The notes under the pieces were generated by a model. That model did not search any database. It was given only the letters and a program-made list of their open reading frames with translations, and was not told where the DNA came from. Of a DNA stretch of 64,000 bases, positions 45,724 through 54,748 are shown piece after piece. The position numbers and the translations under genes were made by a program. Each line of letters begins with the position of its first letter. Position 1 is the first letter of the stretch. The stretch covers positions 1 through 64,000 of the forward strand of contig JANRLY010000035.1 in NCBI GenBank assembly GCA_033762075.1, in the 5' to 3' direction. This stretch comes from VFKI01 sp033762075. Lineage in GTDB: Bacteria; Pseudomonadota; Gammaproteobacteria; DSM-16500.

Positions 45724-46915
45724 GAAAATATCCGAGAATCGGCTGACTAATGACAAATGCAGCAAATAACAAAAGTAAAATGAGTAAAGCGCGCCCGCCC
45801 CAGAAACGATACCCAGTAGCAATCGCTTGACGATAACGTCCGCTCCATACCATGAGAATCGGTAAAACGAGCAACAAAATAATACACAATATCCCGGCGC
45901 CACTCAGCGCAGCGATAAAAATGGCAGGTTTAGTTAAAACAACAATCAACGGTGGTAAAAAAGTGATTGCACAAACGTAAGCATTTTTCCGACCTTTTCT
46001 CTCTAGGCCTAATCCATCTGCTAAAAAATCTGCGAGACACAAAGCGACACCCAAAAATGAAGTTAGCAAGCACACTGAAGTAAATATTTTTGCGAAATCT
46101 GTAATCGTACTGCGCTGTAAACGTTGACTAATGTCAGTGATAAAAGCGCTCGTTGGTTTACCGCTGTGTAACATTGCCAATAAACCATCACTGCCCTCGC
46201 GCGGAATGACACCCATCACAACAGCATTCCATAAGATGTAACAGATTAATGGAATTAATCCACCGAAAAAAATTACTAAGCGAAGTTTTTTTGCATCGCC
46301 ATGAAAATAATTTCTTAAGCTGGGAATAATGGTTGCAAAACCAAACGACGTAATGGCTACTGTCATGCCTTGCGCTTCCCAACCTGCGCCGCCTTGAAAT
46401 AAGGCGGGTGTGTCCACGTGCGGCGCCAATAATCCTGCTAATGAAAAAAAAGTGATGAATTTTAAAAGCATCAGTCCGCGGTTCACGAGATCCACTGCGC
46501 GAATACCGTTAAAAACAATCACACTGAGACAGCCTGTGAAAAGAATCGCCGCGAGCGGATCAGAAGCAGTGAGATGCATACCTTGAAGTAAATGTTTTAA
46601 AAAATCTGTGCCGCCGGCAATATAAGCTGCCAATAATGCATATAACAATAATAAATAACAAATCCAACAAACAATTTGCCCAAGAGGGCCTAGTGTTTTG
46701 CCAGCCATAGAAACAAGATTTGTGTTAGGCGGTAACCATAATGTTACTTCTAAAATTAAAAAAGCCCCTGCTGTCATGGCTGCCCAGCACGACAACATCA
46801 ACATAGTTGCAGACATAAAACCAAAACCTGCTGTTGCAACCGGCAAAGCTAACATACCAGCACCGATTGCAGTCCCAGTCACTAATAACGTACCGCCAAT
46901 CATTTTTGCTGTCAT
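45716..46915 (-). CDS. Aromatic amino acid permease, TyrP/Mtr (HAAAP) family
   Basis: 399 residues with about eleven hydrophobic segments. The N-terminal MIGGTLLVTGTAIGAGMLALP is the family hallmark, followed by GFGFMSATMLMLSCW and LVSMAGKTLGPLG. Members import tyrosine or tryptophan with protons. TyrP is the closest guess, but substrate cannot be told from sequence. It lies between parA (four-base overlap) and ubiE (eight-base overlap), an unusual place, at the position where parB is often found after parA. Confidence 0.85.
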   Translation of the reverse strand: MTAKMIGGTLLVTGTAIGAGMLALPVATAGFGFMSATMLMLSCWAAMTAGAFLILEVTLWLPPNTNLVSMAGKTLGPLGQIVCWICYLLLLYALLAAYIAGGTDFLKHLLQGMHLTASDPLAAILFTGCLSVIVFNGIRAVDLVNRGLMLLKFITFFSLAGLLAPHVDTPALFQGGAGWEAQGMTVAITSFGFATIIPSLRNYFHGDAKKLRLVIFFGGLIPLICYILWNAVVMGVIPREGSDGLLAMLHSGKPTSAFITDISQRLQRSTITDFAKIFTSVCLLTSFLGVALCLADFLADGLGLERKGRKNAYVCAITFLPPLIVVLTKPAIFIAALSGAGILCIILLLVLPILMVWSGRYRQAIATGYRFWGGRALLILLLLFAAFVISQPILGYFHG

Positions 46916-47715
46916 AGTGCGATCTCTTCAGTATTGTGTTGTTCTAATTTTTGTTCTTCTCTACGTCGCAAAATTTCACCCGCCAATGCAAGATAAGCCA
47001 CTGAGCCCTGTGATTTTTCATCGTATTGAATGACCGCTAATCCATGACTGGGTGCTTCAGCGAGACGAATATTGCGCGGAATGACAGTGTGATACACCTT
47101 GCCAGGAAAATGTTGCATCAATTGTGTTGAGACATCAACCGCGAGTCGATTACGTCCATCATACATAGTGCGCAATAACCCATCGATTTCTAGTGTTGGA
47201 TTGACTTGTTGCTGAATTTGTTTAATCGTTTCAAGCAAGCTTTTTAATCCCTCTAATGCAAAATATTCGCATTGCACAGGAATCAACACACCATCTGCGG
47301 CCGTAAGTGCATTCACCGTCAGAATATTCAACGAAGGTGGACAATCAATCAAAATGTGATCGTACTGATCTGCAACTAATGCTAATGCTTGTTTGAGTCG
47401 GCCTTCACGCGCTGTCGTTTGCATCAATTGCACTTCAGCGATAATTAAGTCTGCATTCGTCGGCAAAACATCGTATTTGCCTTCTGTTTTAATGATAGCC
47501 TGAGGGATCGTCGCTGTTTGTAATAAAACATCTTTGACAGTCAACGTGAAAGCATCATGGTTGACGCCGCTACCTACCGTCGCATTACCTTGTGGATCGA
47601 GATCAACCAATAAAACGCGCCGTTTCATCAATGCAAATGCCGCTGCCAAATTGATGCTGGTTGTCGTTTTACCCACGCCACCTTTTTGGTTAACGATCGC
47701 GACTATTTTTTTCAT
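46912..47715 (-). CDS. parA: Chromosome partitioning ATPase ParA/Soj
   Basis: 267 residues; the start at 47715 is set by AAGGAG five bases upstream, over an ATG five codons earlier. The deviant Walker A is NQKGGVGKTTTSINLAAA, Walker A' VLLVDLDPQGNAT and Walker B HILIDCPPSLN. ParA moves ParB-parS complexes to segregate the origin region. It overlaps the rsmG 3' end by 26 bases, the common mnmG-rsmG-parA order, but the next gene is a permease and not parB. The window does contain a parS-like site in recF. Confidence 0.95.
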   Translation of the reverse strand: MKKIVAIVNQKGGVGKTTTSINLAAAFALMKRRVLLVDLDPQGNATVGSGVNHDAFTLTVKDVLLQTATIPQAIIKTEGKYDVLPTNADLIIAEVQLMQTTAREGRLKQALALVADQYDHILIDCPPSLNILTVNALTAADGVLIPVQCEYFALEGLKSLLETIKQIQQQVNPTLEIDGLLRTMYDGRNRLAVDVSTQLMQHFPGKVYHTVIPRNIRLAEAPSHGLAVIQYDEKSQGSVAYLALAGEILRRREEQKLEQHNTEEIAL

Positions 47716-48340
47716 CGAAGCTCCTTTCAATACATACGAGATGACGTTCGACAGACAGACCCACCAAATTAAGTCGTTCTACGTAACGCACCTTAAAATC
47801 GGCTGGTAACGCTGCAAGCTCTTCACTTGGATAAGCGCCCTTCATCGCAAGGAATTGTCCATGATTCGAAGCCAGGTGTGCTGTTTTCTCAAGCATCACC
47901 GCAAGCGTAGCAAAAGCACGTGTCATAATACTATCAAAACTCATCGAAGGCCGATAATTTTCTACGCGCTCATGCGTCACCAAAACATTCGATAATCCCA
48001 GTTCATATACCATCTGCTGTAAAAAACGAGTTTTTTTACTATTGCTATCTAATAAAACAAATTGTTTATCAGGACACAGTAATGCTAATGGAATTCCTGG
48101 CAATCCAGCACCGCTGCCCACATCAATGATGCGTTGTCCATGTAAATAAGAATGAATCGATAAGCTATCCACTAAATGCAACCAAATCGCTTTTTCAAAA
48201 TCACGAATAGCGGTTAAATTAAAAACGCTATTCCATTTTTGCATTTGCTCAATGAACGCTAACATTTTTTGTTGGACATCCAATGCAACATTCAAATGAT
48301 TTGCAATAAGCGCCTCTTGTAAACATTGAGCGGAAGTCAA
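47690..48340 (-). CDS. rsmG: 16S rRNA (guanine-N7) methyltransferase RsmG
   Basis: 216 residues, usual length about 207. RsmG methylates N7 of G527 in 16S rRNA. The SAM-binding segment IIDVGSGAGLPGIPLALL and the MTRAFATLAVML motif identify it. The start is a TTG at 48338-48340 that overlaps the mnmG stop in a TTGA. The ribosome binding site GGGAGAAG, seven or so bases upstream, comes from the repeat that forms the mnmG C-terminus. Confidence 0.95.
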   Translation of the reverse strand: MTSAQCLQEALIANHLNVALDVQQKMLAFIEQMQKWNSVFNLTAIRDFEKAIWLHLVDSLSIHSYLHGQRIIDVGSGAGLPGIPLALLCPDKQFVLLDSNSKKTRFLQQMVYELGLSNVLVTHERVENYRPSMSFDSIMTRAFATLAVMLEKTAHLASNHGQFLAMKGAYPSEELAALPADFKVRYVERLNLVGLSVERHLVCIERSFDEKNSRDR

Positions 48341-50424
48341 AAATCTTCTCCCTTTGAAAAAGGAAGATCACAACTCATTTCCCCGCCTGAAAAAGAGGAA
48401 TCACAACTCGTTTCCCCGTCTGAAAAAGGGGAATCACAACTCGTTTCCCCGCCTGAAAAAGAGGAATCACAACTCGTTTCCCCGTCTGAAAAAGAGGGAT
48501 CACAACTCGTTTCCCCCTTTGAAAAAGGGGGACTAAGGGGGATTTTATCCAAACTTTTTTTCTTCAAATGCACCAACAAAATCGAAATCGCCGCAGGTGT
48601 TACGCCTGGAATACGCGCTGCGATGCCAAGAGTTTCTGGTTTTGCTGCGCTTAATTTTTGACACACTTCTGCAGACAATCCAGCCAGTTCAGCATAATTT
48701 AAGTGGGCTGGTATTTTTGTGTTTTCATAACGCGCTTGTCGTGCGACTTCTTCGGATTGACGATCAATGTACCCCGCATATCGAATTTGAATATCGAGTT
48801 GACGCGCGGCTTCATCGTCCGACAAGCCAGGACCGAGATCTTCAATCGACATTAATGAAGAATAAGATAAACCCGGACGTCGCAATAAAGATTCGAGATG
48901 ATATTCGTGTGTTAATGGCTGTTGCAAAATCGTTTCGATTTTTGCAGCAATCGTAGTATTCGGTTGTACCCACGTTGAACGCAAGCGTGTTTTTTCTTGA
49001 TCGATTGCAATTTTTTTTGTTTCAAGTCGCGTCATCCTTTCATTAGTGACTAAGCCTAATTCAAATCCTTTTTCGGTTAAACGTAAATCAGCGTTATCTT
49101 CGCGCAACAATAAACGATATTCAGCGCGACTTGTAAACATCCGATACGGTTCACTCGTCCCGCGTGTAATTAAATCATCAATCAACACACCGATATAAGC
49201 TTCATTACGTAAAGGTGTCCATGCTTCTTTTTGTTGTGCTAAACGCGCCGCATTCAGTCCAGCAATTAAGCCTTGTGCAGCGGCTTCTTCGTAACCTGTT
49301 GTGCCGTTTATTTGTCCCGCAAAAAATAACCCTGTAATTGCTTTTGTTTCGAGGGAAGGTTTTAAATCACGTGGATCAAAAAAATCATATTCAATAGCAT
49401 ATCCTGGACGCGTAATGTGTGCGTTTTCAAATCCTTTGATACTGCGTACCATTTCAATTTGTACTGAGAAAGGCAAACTCGTTGAAATTCCATTGGGATA
49501 TAACTCGTGTGTCGTTAAGCCTTCCGGTTCAACAAAAATTTGATGCGATGATTTGTCTGCGAATCGCATAATTTTATCTTCGATGGAAGGACAATATCGC
49601 GGGCCTGTGCCTTCGATTACGCCAGTATACATCGGTGATTCTGATAATCCTGCGCGAATGAGCTCATGGGTTTTTTCATTGGTATGCGTAATATAACAAG
49701 GCACTTGTCGCGGATGCTTCAGTGTTGATCCTAGAAATGAAAAAACAGGTGTCGGCGTATCACCGTGTTGTATTTGCATCACCGATAAATCTACAGAGCG
49801 CTGATCGATTCGCGGCGGCGTGCCTGTTTTTAAACGGCCAACACGAAAAGGAAGTTGGCGTAATTTTTCAGCAAGCGTGAGAGCCGGTGGATCGCCTGCA
49901 CGACCACCCGCAAAATTTTGCAAGCCCACATGGATTTTACCCGCTAAAAATGTCCCTGTTGTTAGCACCACAGTTTTTGCGTGAAAAACAAAACCCATTC
50001 GTGTGATAACGGCGGTCACTGTGTCATTCTCAATTTTGAGATCATCCACGGCTTCTTGAAAAATCGTTAAGTTTTCTTGGTTTTCGACGATTTGACGAAT
50101 CGCTGCACGATATAGTTGGCGATCGGCTTGTGCACGTGTTGCTTGGACGGCTGGGCCTTTGCTCGCATTGAGAATACGAAATTGAATCCCAGCTTGATCG
50201 ATCGCCTGTGCCATTGCTCCACCCAACGCATCAATTTCTTTGACTAAATGACCCTTGCCAATGCCGCCAATTGCGGGATTACAAGACATTTGCCCAATAG
50301 TTTCGATGGAATGGGTTAGCAATAACGTAGTCGCGCCTAGACGTGCCGCTGCAAGCGCTGCTTCAGTGCCCGCATGTCCGCCACCAATGACAATAACATC
50401 AAATTTTTGTTTTAAATCGTGCAT
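48337..50424 (-). CDS. mnmG: tRNA uridine-5-carboxymethylaminomethyl modifier MnmG with repeat-derived tail
   Basis: 695 residues against about 629 in enterics. MnmG works with MnmE to build cmnm5U at tRNA wobble position 34. FAD-binding IGGGHAGTEAALAAARLGA, the cysteine loop MSCNPAIGGIGKG and the conserved SRAEYRLLLREDNADLRL segment are intact, and the native C-terminus is recognisable up to ISILLVHLKKK. The last 65 or so residues are five near-identical 11-residue units of the type GETSCDSSFSG, translated from the 33-base repeat array. The stop overlaps the rsmG TTG start. Confidence 0.96.
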   Translation of the reverse strand: MHDLKQKFDVIVIGGGHAGTEAALAAARLGATTLLLTHSIETIGQMSCNPAIGGIGKGHLVKEIDALGGAMAQAIDQAGIQFRILNASKGPAVQATRAQADRQLYRAAIRQIVENQENLTIFQEAVDDLKIENDTVTAVITRMGFVFHAKTVVLTTGTFLAGKIHVGLQNFAGGRAGDPPALTLAEKLRQLPFRVGRLKTGTPPRIDQRSVDLSVMQIQHGDTPTPVFSFLGSTLKHPRQVPCYITHTNEKTHELIRAGLSESPMYTGVIEGTGPRYCPSIEDKIMRFADKSSHQIFVEPEGLTTHELYPNGISTSLPFSVQIEMVRSIKGFENAHITRPGYAIEYDFFDPRDLKPSLETKAITGLFFAGQINGTTGYEEAAAQGLIAGLNAARLAQQKEAWTPLRNEAYIGVLIDDLITRGTSEPYRMFTSRAEYRLLLREDNADLRLTEKGFELGLVTNERMTRLETKKIAIDQEKTRLRSTWVQPNTTIAAKIETILQQPLTHEYHLESLLRRPGLSYSSLMSIEDLGPGLSDDEAARQLDIQIRYAGYIDRQSEEVARQARYENTKIPAHLNYAELAGLSAEVCQKLSAAKPETLGIAARIPGVTPAAISILLVHLKKKSLDKIPLSPPFSKGETSCDPSFSDGETSCDSSFSGGETSCDSPFSDGETSCDSSFSGGEMSCDLPFSKGEDF
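48345..48553. repeat. 33-base minisatellite forming the 3' end of mnmG
   Basis: Five or six copies of a 33-base unit (GGAATCACAACTCGTTTCCC plus GTCTGAAAAAG, with small variants) end at the usual terminal GAAAAAGGGGGACTAAGGGG. It belongs to the same family as the arrays at 2.3, 8.9, 25.3 and 59.2 kb, but here lies within the coding frame. Being a multiple of three, changes in unit number keep mnmG in frame. Confidence 0.9.
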
Positions 50425-50458
50425 AAGAATCTCATAAAATTGAGAATGTTATCGAACT

Positions 50459-50545
50459 TGTCATTCCCGCGAAGGTGGGATCTATTCGTCCTTGGCACGT
50501 AGGTAGCCATAAGCAAAATGGGTTCCTAACTTCGCGGGAATGACA
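50459..50545. repeat. GTCATTCCCGCGAAG palindromic element upstream of mnmG
   Basis: Sixteen-base perfect arms (TGTCATTCCCGCGAAG and its complement) with a 55-base centre. It lies 35 bases before the mnmG start on the far side of any leader, so it is probably between the mnmG promoter region and the PEBP gene. Same family as 25492-25626. The rest of the 336-base spacer holds the next repeat and the PEBP ribosome binding site. Confidence 0.8.
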
Positions 50546-50629
50546 TTCTCAAAAAATAGCCGGGTATTGTATCAGACTCTGTTCCTTAGTGGTCAGTTGG
50601 AGATAGAATACGGGTTACCTTACATTAGC

Positions 50630-50733
50630 GTCATCGCGAGGCTACGAAGTGTTTAGCCGTGGCGATCCAGTTTTTACTAGTCATCTTAACAACTAGATTG
50701 CCACGCCCAAACGCTCCGCGGGCTCACAATGAC
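50630..50733. repeat. GTCATCGCGAGGC-type palindromic repeat, copy 2
   Basis: A 104-base element nearly identical over its first half to 17425-17518 (GTCATCGCGAGGCTACGAAG through TAGCCGTGGCGATCCAG) and ending GGCTCACAATGAC. It directly precedes the ribosome binding site of the PEBP gene, as copy 1 precedes dsbB. Confidence 0.85.
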
Positions 50734-50760
50734 AGCAATTTTTGTCACGGAGAGACTTTT

Positions 50761-51315
50761 ATGCGTTTGTTTATTTCTGCTCTATTGGTTCTAGCAGGTT
50801 TAGCCATTGCCCATCAGGCTTTTGCTGATGATTTTGCTGTCACCACCACAGCCTTTCTCGACCAAGGCCTTTTACCGACGATGTATACATGTGATGGTAA
50901 AAACGTTTCCCCTGAGCTAGCTTTTGCGAATCCTCCCGCAAAAACAAAATCCTTCGCTGTCGTCATGACAGACCCGGAAGCACCAAACGGCACTTTTTAT
51001 CATTGGGTGATTTACAATATTCCTGCTGCGACAACGGAAATTCCTGAAGCAGCGACTGCTTTACCAAAAGGTGCGTTGATTGGATTAAACAGTTGGAATA
51101 AATCTAATTACGGCGGACCTTGCCCTCCTAAAGGCACTGCTCACAATTACATTATTACGGTTTATGCACTTGATAACGCGACCTCTTTGCCAGCAAACGC
51201 AAAAGCAGAAAATGTCCTTGCTGCCATAAAGGGTCATGTTTTAAAAAGTACGACACTGACAGCAAAATATAGTCGGTGGGATAGTACGAAACAGGAAGCA
51301 TCTTCAGCGAGTTAG
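50761..51315 (+). CDS. Secreted PEBP/YbhB-like protein
   Basis: 184 residues; GGAG lies seven bases before the ATG. Signal peptide of about 22 residues (LFISALLVLAGLAIAHQAFA). The mature part matches the YbhB/YbcL branch of the phosphatidylethanolamine-binding/RKIP family: YTCDGKNVSPELAF, the ligand-site DPEAPNGTFYHWVIYNIP and YGGPCPPKGTAHNYIITVYALD. Periplasmic location is predicted. Bacterial members have no settled function, though kinase inhibition and lipid binding have been suggested. It is a lone plus-strand gene between two minus-strand operons. Confidence 0.9.
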   Translation: MRLFISALLVLAGLAIAHQAFADDFAVTTTAFLDQGLLPTMYTCDGKNVSPELAFANPPAKTKSFAVVMTDPEAPNGTFYHWVIYNIPAATTEIPEAATALPKGALIGLNSWNKSNYGGPCPPKGTAHNYIITVYALDNATSLPANAKAENVLAAIKGHVLKSTTLTAKYSRWDSTKQEASSAS

Positions 51316-51321
51316 TTAAGA

Positions 51322-51352
51322 AAAGACGTGCCCGGCACACGGGCACATCTTT
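51322..51352 (+). terminator. Hairpin terminator after the PEBP gene
   Basis: A seven-base GC-rich stem (GTGCCCG and CGGGCAC) with a five-base loop, flanked by AAAGA and TCTTT that extend the pairing after one mismatch. It lies six bases past the stop. The T-rich side follows the stem on the plus strand, consistent with rho-independent termination, possibly in both directions. Confidence 0.6.
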
Positions 51353-51371
51353 CATTTCTCCGAAAATAATA

Positions 51372-51475
51372 GTGCTTCAGTTTGTTAAGAAGTTTAAATA
51401 CTGTAACGCACAGGGAGGTGCGCAACAATCGCAGGATGTAGTTTCGTCTGAAAACTTCTTAACAAACTGAAGCAC
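51372..51475. repeat. 104-base inverted repeat at the mnmE 3' end
   Basis: Perfect 24-base arms starting GTGCTTCAGTTTGTTAAG surround a 56-base centre that is purine-rich. It ends three bases before the mnmE stop, parallel in placement to the inverted repeat after gyrB (3934-4016). It could end the rpmH-to-mnmE transcript or be a small non-autonomous element. Confidence 0.75.
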
Positions 51476-51478
51476 ATT

Positions 51479-52819
51479 TCACTTCCCTATACAAAAACTC
51501 GAGAATATTTCCCCCAGCAAATCATCCGACGTAAACTCACCTGTGAGTTCGTTTAATGCTTTTTGTGCTTCGCGCAAATCATCCGCTAATAATTCTCTAG
51601 ATGACTTTGCAACATGTTGTGCGCCTTGCTGAACATATTTTTCTGCGCGCGCTAAAGCTTCAAGATGACGTTGACGTGCAGAATAAAGACCTTCAACATT
51701 TTCTGAAATACCAAATTCACTTTTGATGGTTTGTTCGAGCAACTCTAGCCCGGCGCCCGTTTGTGCAGACAAAGAAATAATAATGTTTTCATTTTCATTT
51801 TGAACTGAAGGTGCTTCATTGGTTAAATCAATTTTATTGCGAATATAAATCGTCTTTAATCCGTCCTCGCGGACTTGCTGCGCATGTAGCCGTGGCGATC
51901 CAGTTTTTGTATCACTAACGTATAAAATCAAATCCGCTTTTTCTATTTCAAGTTTTGCACGACGTATCCCTTCTTGCTCAATAGGATCATCACTTTCACG
52001 TAAGCCTGCCGTATCGATTAAATGAATGGGCAATCCATCGATTTGAATATATTCACGCAAAATATCACGCGTTGTGCCAGGGATAGCTGTGACAATTGCT
52101 GTATCGCGTTTACTCAATGCATTGAGCAAGCTAGATTTCCCAACATTGGGTTCGCCAGAGATCACTAATGTTATTCCTTCACGCAATAATCGTCCCTGTT
52201 GAGCAGTTTTTTGGATCTGCTGCAAAGTTGATAAAATATCTGTTAAATGATTTTGAATAGTGTGATCTTCTAAAAAATCAATTTCTTCTTCCGTAAAATC
52301 AATTTCTGCTTCAATGCGTAAACGTAATTGAATCATTTGATCACGCAATTGATAAATTTTTTGTGAAAAAACACCCTGCAAAGATTGCATGGCATTTTTT
52401 GCAGCTTGCTTTGATGCGGCGTGAATTAAATCAGCAACAGCTTCTGCCTGTAAAAGATCCATGCGTTGATTGAGAAATGCGCGCTCCGAGAATTCACCGG
52501 GGCGTGCTAAACGTGCACCTGAAGCAACGATGCTTTCAATCAATTGCTCGATGGCGGCAGGACTGCCATGCCCTTGTAATTCAAGTACATCTTCGCCAGT
52601 GAATGAATTGGGTGCAGGAAAAAAAAGTGCAATCCCTTGATCGATCATTTCATTTGTCGATGAATAAAAATTTGTGAATGTTGCGTGACGTGCTATGGGT
52701 AATTTTTTTAAAACGATTTTTGCGATAGCTGATACTGCAGGCCCTGAGATACGAATCACACCTACTCCACCGCGGCCCGGTGGAGTAGCTAGTGCAACTA
52801 TTGTTTCGCTCACGGTCAA
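51479..52819 (-). CDS. mnmE: tRNA modification GTPase MnmE
   Basis: 446 residues, typical length. MnmE is the GTPase partner of MnmG. N-terminal formyl-THF-binding domain (DTIVAL-like SETIVALATPPGRGGVGVIR), central helical domain, and G domain with P-loop GEPNVGKSS, switch IPGTTRDI, DTAGLRESDD and NKID; the C-terminus FCIGK carries the catalytic cysteine. Residues about 304-319 (TKTGSPRLHAQQVRED) just before the NKID motif look like a translated repeat fragment. It overlaps yidC by four bases. Confidence 0.96.
   Translation of the reverse strand: MTVSETIVALATPPGRGGVGVIRISGPAVSAIAKIVLKKLPIARHATFTNFYSSTNEMIDQGIALFFPAPNSFTGEDVLELQGHGSPAAIEQLIESIVASGARLARPGEFSERAFLNQRMDLLQAEAVADLIHAASKQAAKNAMQSLQGVFSQKIYQLRDQMIQLRLRIEAEIDFTEEEIDFLEDHTIQNHLTDILSTLQQIQKTAQQGRLLREGITLVISGEPNVGKSSLLNALSKRDTAIVTAIPGTTRDILREYIQIDGLPIHLIDTAGLRESDDPIEQEGIRRAKLEIEKADLILYVSDTKTGSPRLHAQQVREDGLKTIYIRNKIDLTNEAPSVQNENENIIISLSAQTGAGLELLEQTIKSEFGISENVEGLYSARQRHLEALARAEKYVQQGAQHVAKSSRELLADDLREAQKALNELTGEFTSDDLLGEIFSSFCIGK
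51887..51908. repeat. Fragment of the GTCATCGCGAGGC repeat inside mnmE
   Basis: Twenty-two bases (TAGCCGTGGCGATCCAG plus a T run) are identical to the interior of the repeats at 17425 and 50630. The adjoining CGTCCTCGCGGACTTGCTGC resembles the start of that repeat family. Read on the minus strand it encodes residues in the G domain of MnmE, and the frame stays open. Confidence 0.7.
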
Positions 52820-54501
52820 TTTGCTTTCAGTGCTTTCTCAGCTTTATCCATGCGGTGCATGATAAACCACTGCTGTAAAAATGAAAGCGTATTATTCACA
52901 AACCAATACAACATCAGACCTGCTGGGAATCCGGCAAACATCACAGTGAAAACAACAGGCATCAACATCATGATTTTAGCCTGCGTGGGATCTGGTGCAG
53001 GCGGATTAAGACGTTGTTGTAAAAACATCGAGAGACCCATGAGAACCGGTAAAATATAATACGGATCACTCACAGATAAATCTTGAATCCAAAACATAAA
53101 TGGTGCTTGTCGCAATTGCACACTTTCAATTAAAACCCAATACAGCGCAATGAAAACAGGAATTTGAATGAGAATCGGTAAACAACCGCTCATCGGATTC
53201 ACTTTTTCTTTACGATATAACTCAAGGGTCGCTTGCGTGATTTTTTGACGATCATCACCAAAGCGTTCTTTCAGCGCATTAATTTTTGGCTGCAATTTTT
53301 TCAAGCCGCTCATCGAGCGATAACTTTTTGCAGACAAATGATAAAACATTAATTTGATCAGCAGTGTCACAATGACAATCGACCAACCCCAATTGCCCAC
53401 AATCGCATAGATTTTTTGCATCAACCAAAAGATGGCGACGGAAATCATCCACAACCAACCGTAATCAATGGTTAATTTAAGTGTTGGTGATACTTTTTCT
53501 AATTGAGTGACAATTTCAGGGCCCGCATATAATTGCGCACCTGTTGTTAATGTTTCACCTGGATTGACGGAAATTGTCGGAGCAAAAATACCAATAGCAT
53601 GTAATCCATCGGATGTGACACGTGAGAAATAACGTGCAGTTATATCAGGTGACGGTACCCAAGCACTGACGAAATAATGTTGCATCATGGCAACCCAACC
53701 CTTTTGAATGTTTTGATCTAAGGGTGTTTTATCCATTTTACTAAAGCTGATTTTTTGGAAAGGTTTTTCTGGACTCGAAATGGCTGCGCCAAAATACGTC
53801 GATAGTCCCATCATTAAGCCATGATGTGCTTCAGGCTGAATATTTTTACGCAATAATTGTAAAAATAAATTGCCTGACCAAGGTTTTTTCGAAGCGTTTT
53901 TGATTTCATATTGCATACCAATGGCATAATCATTTCGCTTAAACGTATAGATTTTTGTGAATTGTACGCCTTGAGCATTACGCCAATTTAAACGGACTTC
54001 TAATGTATTTTGATCTGGGGATAAAGTATAGCTTGATTGTGAGCTGGTAAATGAAGCCTCACCGTTTGAATTATCAGGACCTGATTCACCAAATAATCCA
54101 CTTTGTGCAATGTAACGATTTACGGGATCATCATTTAATAAAACAACTGGAGCAGGATCATGTAATTTTGCCGGATATTTTAAGAGATTTAATCCAACAA
54201 TGTTTCCGCCTTTCGAATCAATCGTGATTTGAAACACATCTGTTGTGACGTGAATCAATGAACGCGCTACTGCCATGTTTGATGTTGACACATTAGCTGG
54301 TGCTGCTGCTTGTTTCGCATCAGATATAATTTGTTGCGGCAACGTGCTTTGATTGTCAGTGGTAGTAGCTACTTGCGCTTGTGTTGTTTGCGTTTCTGGT
54401 GCGGGATGTTCTTTTTGCCACAATTGAAATGCCATATAGACAATGACAACAATTGCGGTATAAAGCATCATTCTTAAGTAATTAATCAATGTGGTGGGCA
54501 T
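52816..54501 (-). CDS. yidC: Membrane protein insertase YidC
   Basis: 561 residues, close to the enteric 548. YidC inserts and folds inner-membrane proteins. N-terminal anchor (LYTAIVVIVYMAFQLWQ), a large periplasmic domain to about residue 340, then the conserved core with the LMFYHLSAKSYRSMSGLKKL segment, MSGCLPILIQIPVFIALYWV and the last helices (MLMPVVFTVMFAGFPAGLML). GGAG lies five bases before the start. It overlaps yidD by 20 bases and mnmE by four. Confidence 0.97.
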   Translation of the reverse strand: MPTTLINYLRMMLYTAIVVIVYMAFQLWQKEHPAPETQTTQAQVATTTDNQSTLPQQIISDAKQAAAPANVSTSNMAVARSLIHVTTDVFQITIDSKGGNIVGLNLLKYPAKLHDPAPVVLLNDDPVNRYIAQSGLFGESGPDNSNGEASFTSSQSSYTLSPDQNTLEVRLNWRNAQGVQFTKIYTFKRNDYAIGMQYEIKNASKKPWSGNLFLQLLRKNIQPEAHHGLMMGLSTYFGAAISSPEKPFQKISFSKMDKTPLDQNIQKGWVAMMQHYFVSAWVPSPDITARYFSRVTSDGLHAIGIFAPTISVNPGETLTTGAQLYAGPEIVTQLEKVSPTLKLTIDYGWLWMISVAIFWLMQKIYAIVGNWGWSIVIVTLLIKLMFYHLSAKSYRSMSGLKKLQPKINALKERFGDDRQKITQATLELYRKEKVNPMSGCLPILIQIPVFIALYWVLIESVQLRQAPFMFWIQDLSVSDPYYILPVLMGLSMFLQQRLNPPAPDPTQAKIMMLMPVVFTVMFAGFPAGLMLYWFVNNTLSFLQQWFIMHRMDKAEKALKAN

Positions 54502-54748
54502 GTTTTCTCCGTGTAACTGGGGGCACAGGATCGTAACCGCCTGATGCGAAAGGATGACAACGCAATAGACGTTTAATCGTTAATAAAAAACCATATAAAA
54601 ATTTGTGTTGCTGAATGGCTTCAATGGAATACGTTGAACAAGAAGGATAGAAGCGGCAGCAATTGCCAAGTAATGGACTCAGAAGATATCGGTAAATCCC
54701 TATCAGGATAATGACGACTTTTGAAATTGCAACGCTAATCTTTTCCAC
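54482..54748 (-). CDS. yidD: Membrane protein insertion efficiency factor YidD
   Basis: 88 residues, usual length about 85. Family signature RYLLSPLLGNCCRFYPSCST, with clustered cysteines, and GGYDPVPP are present after an amphipathic N-terminal helix. YidD aids YidC-dependent insertion. Its start lies within rnpA (46-base overlap) and its end within yidC, the usual compressed arrangement. Confidence 0.94.
   Translation of the reverse strand: MEKISVAISKVVIILIGIYRYLLSPLLGNCCRFYPSCSTYSIEAIQQHKFLYGFLLTIKRLLRCHPFASGGYDPVPPVTRRKHAHHID

Noticed and set aside
45724..45903. 60-residue N-terminal extension of UbiE
   Set aside because: It is an out-of-frame shadow of the permease membrane helices; UbiE has normal length from 45723.
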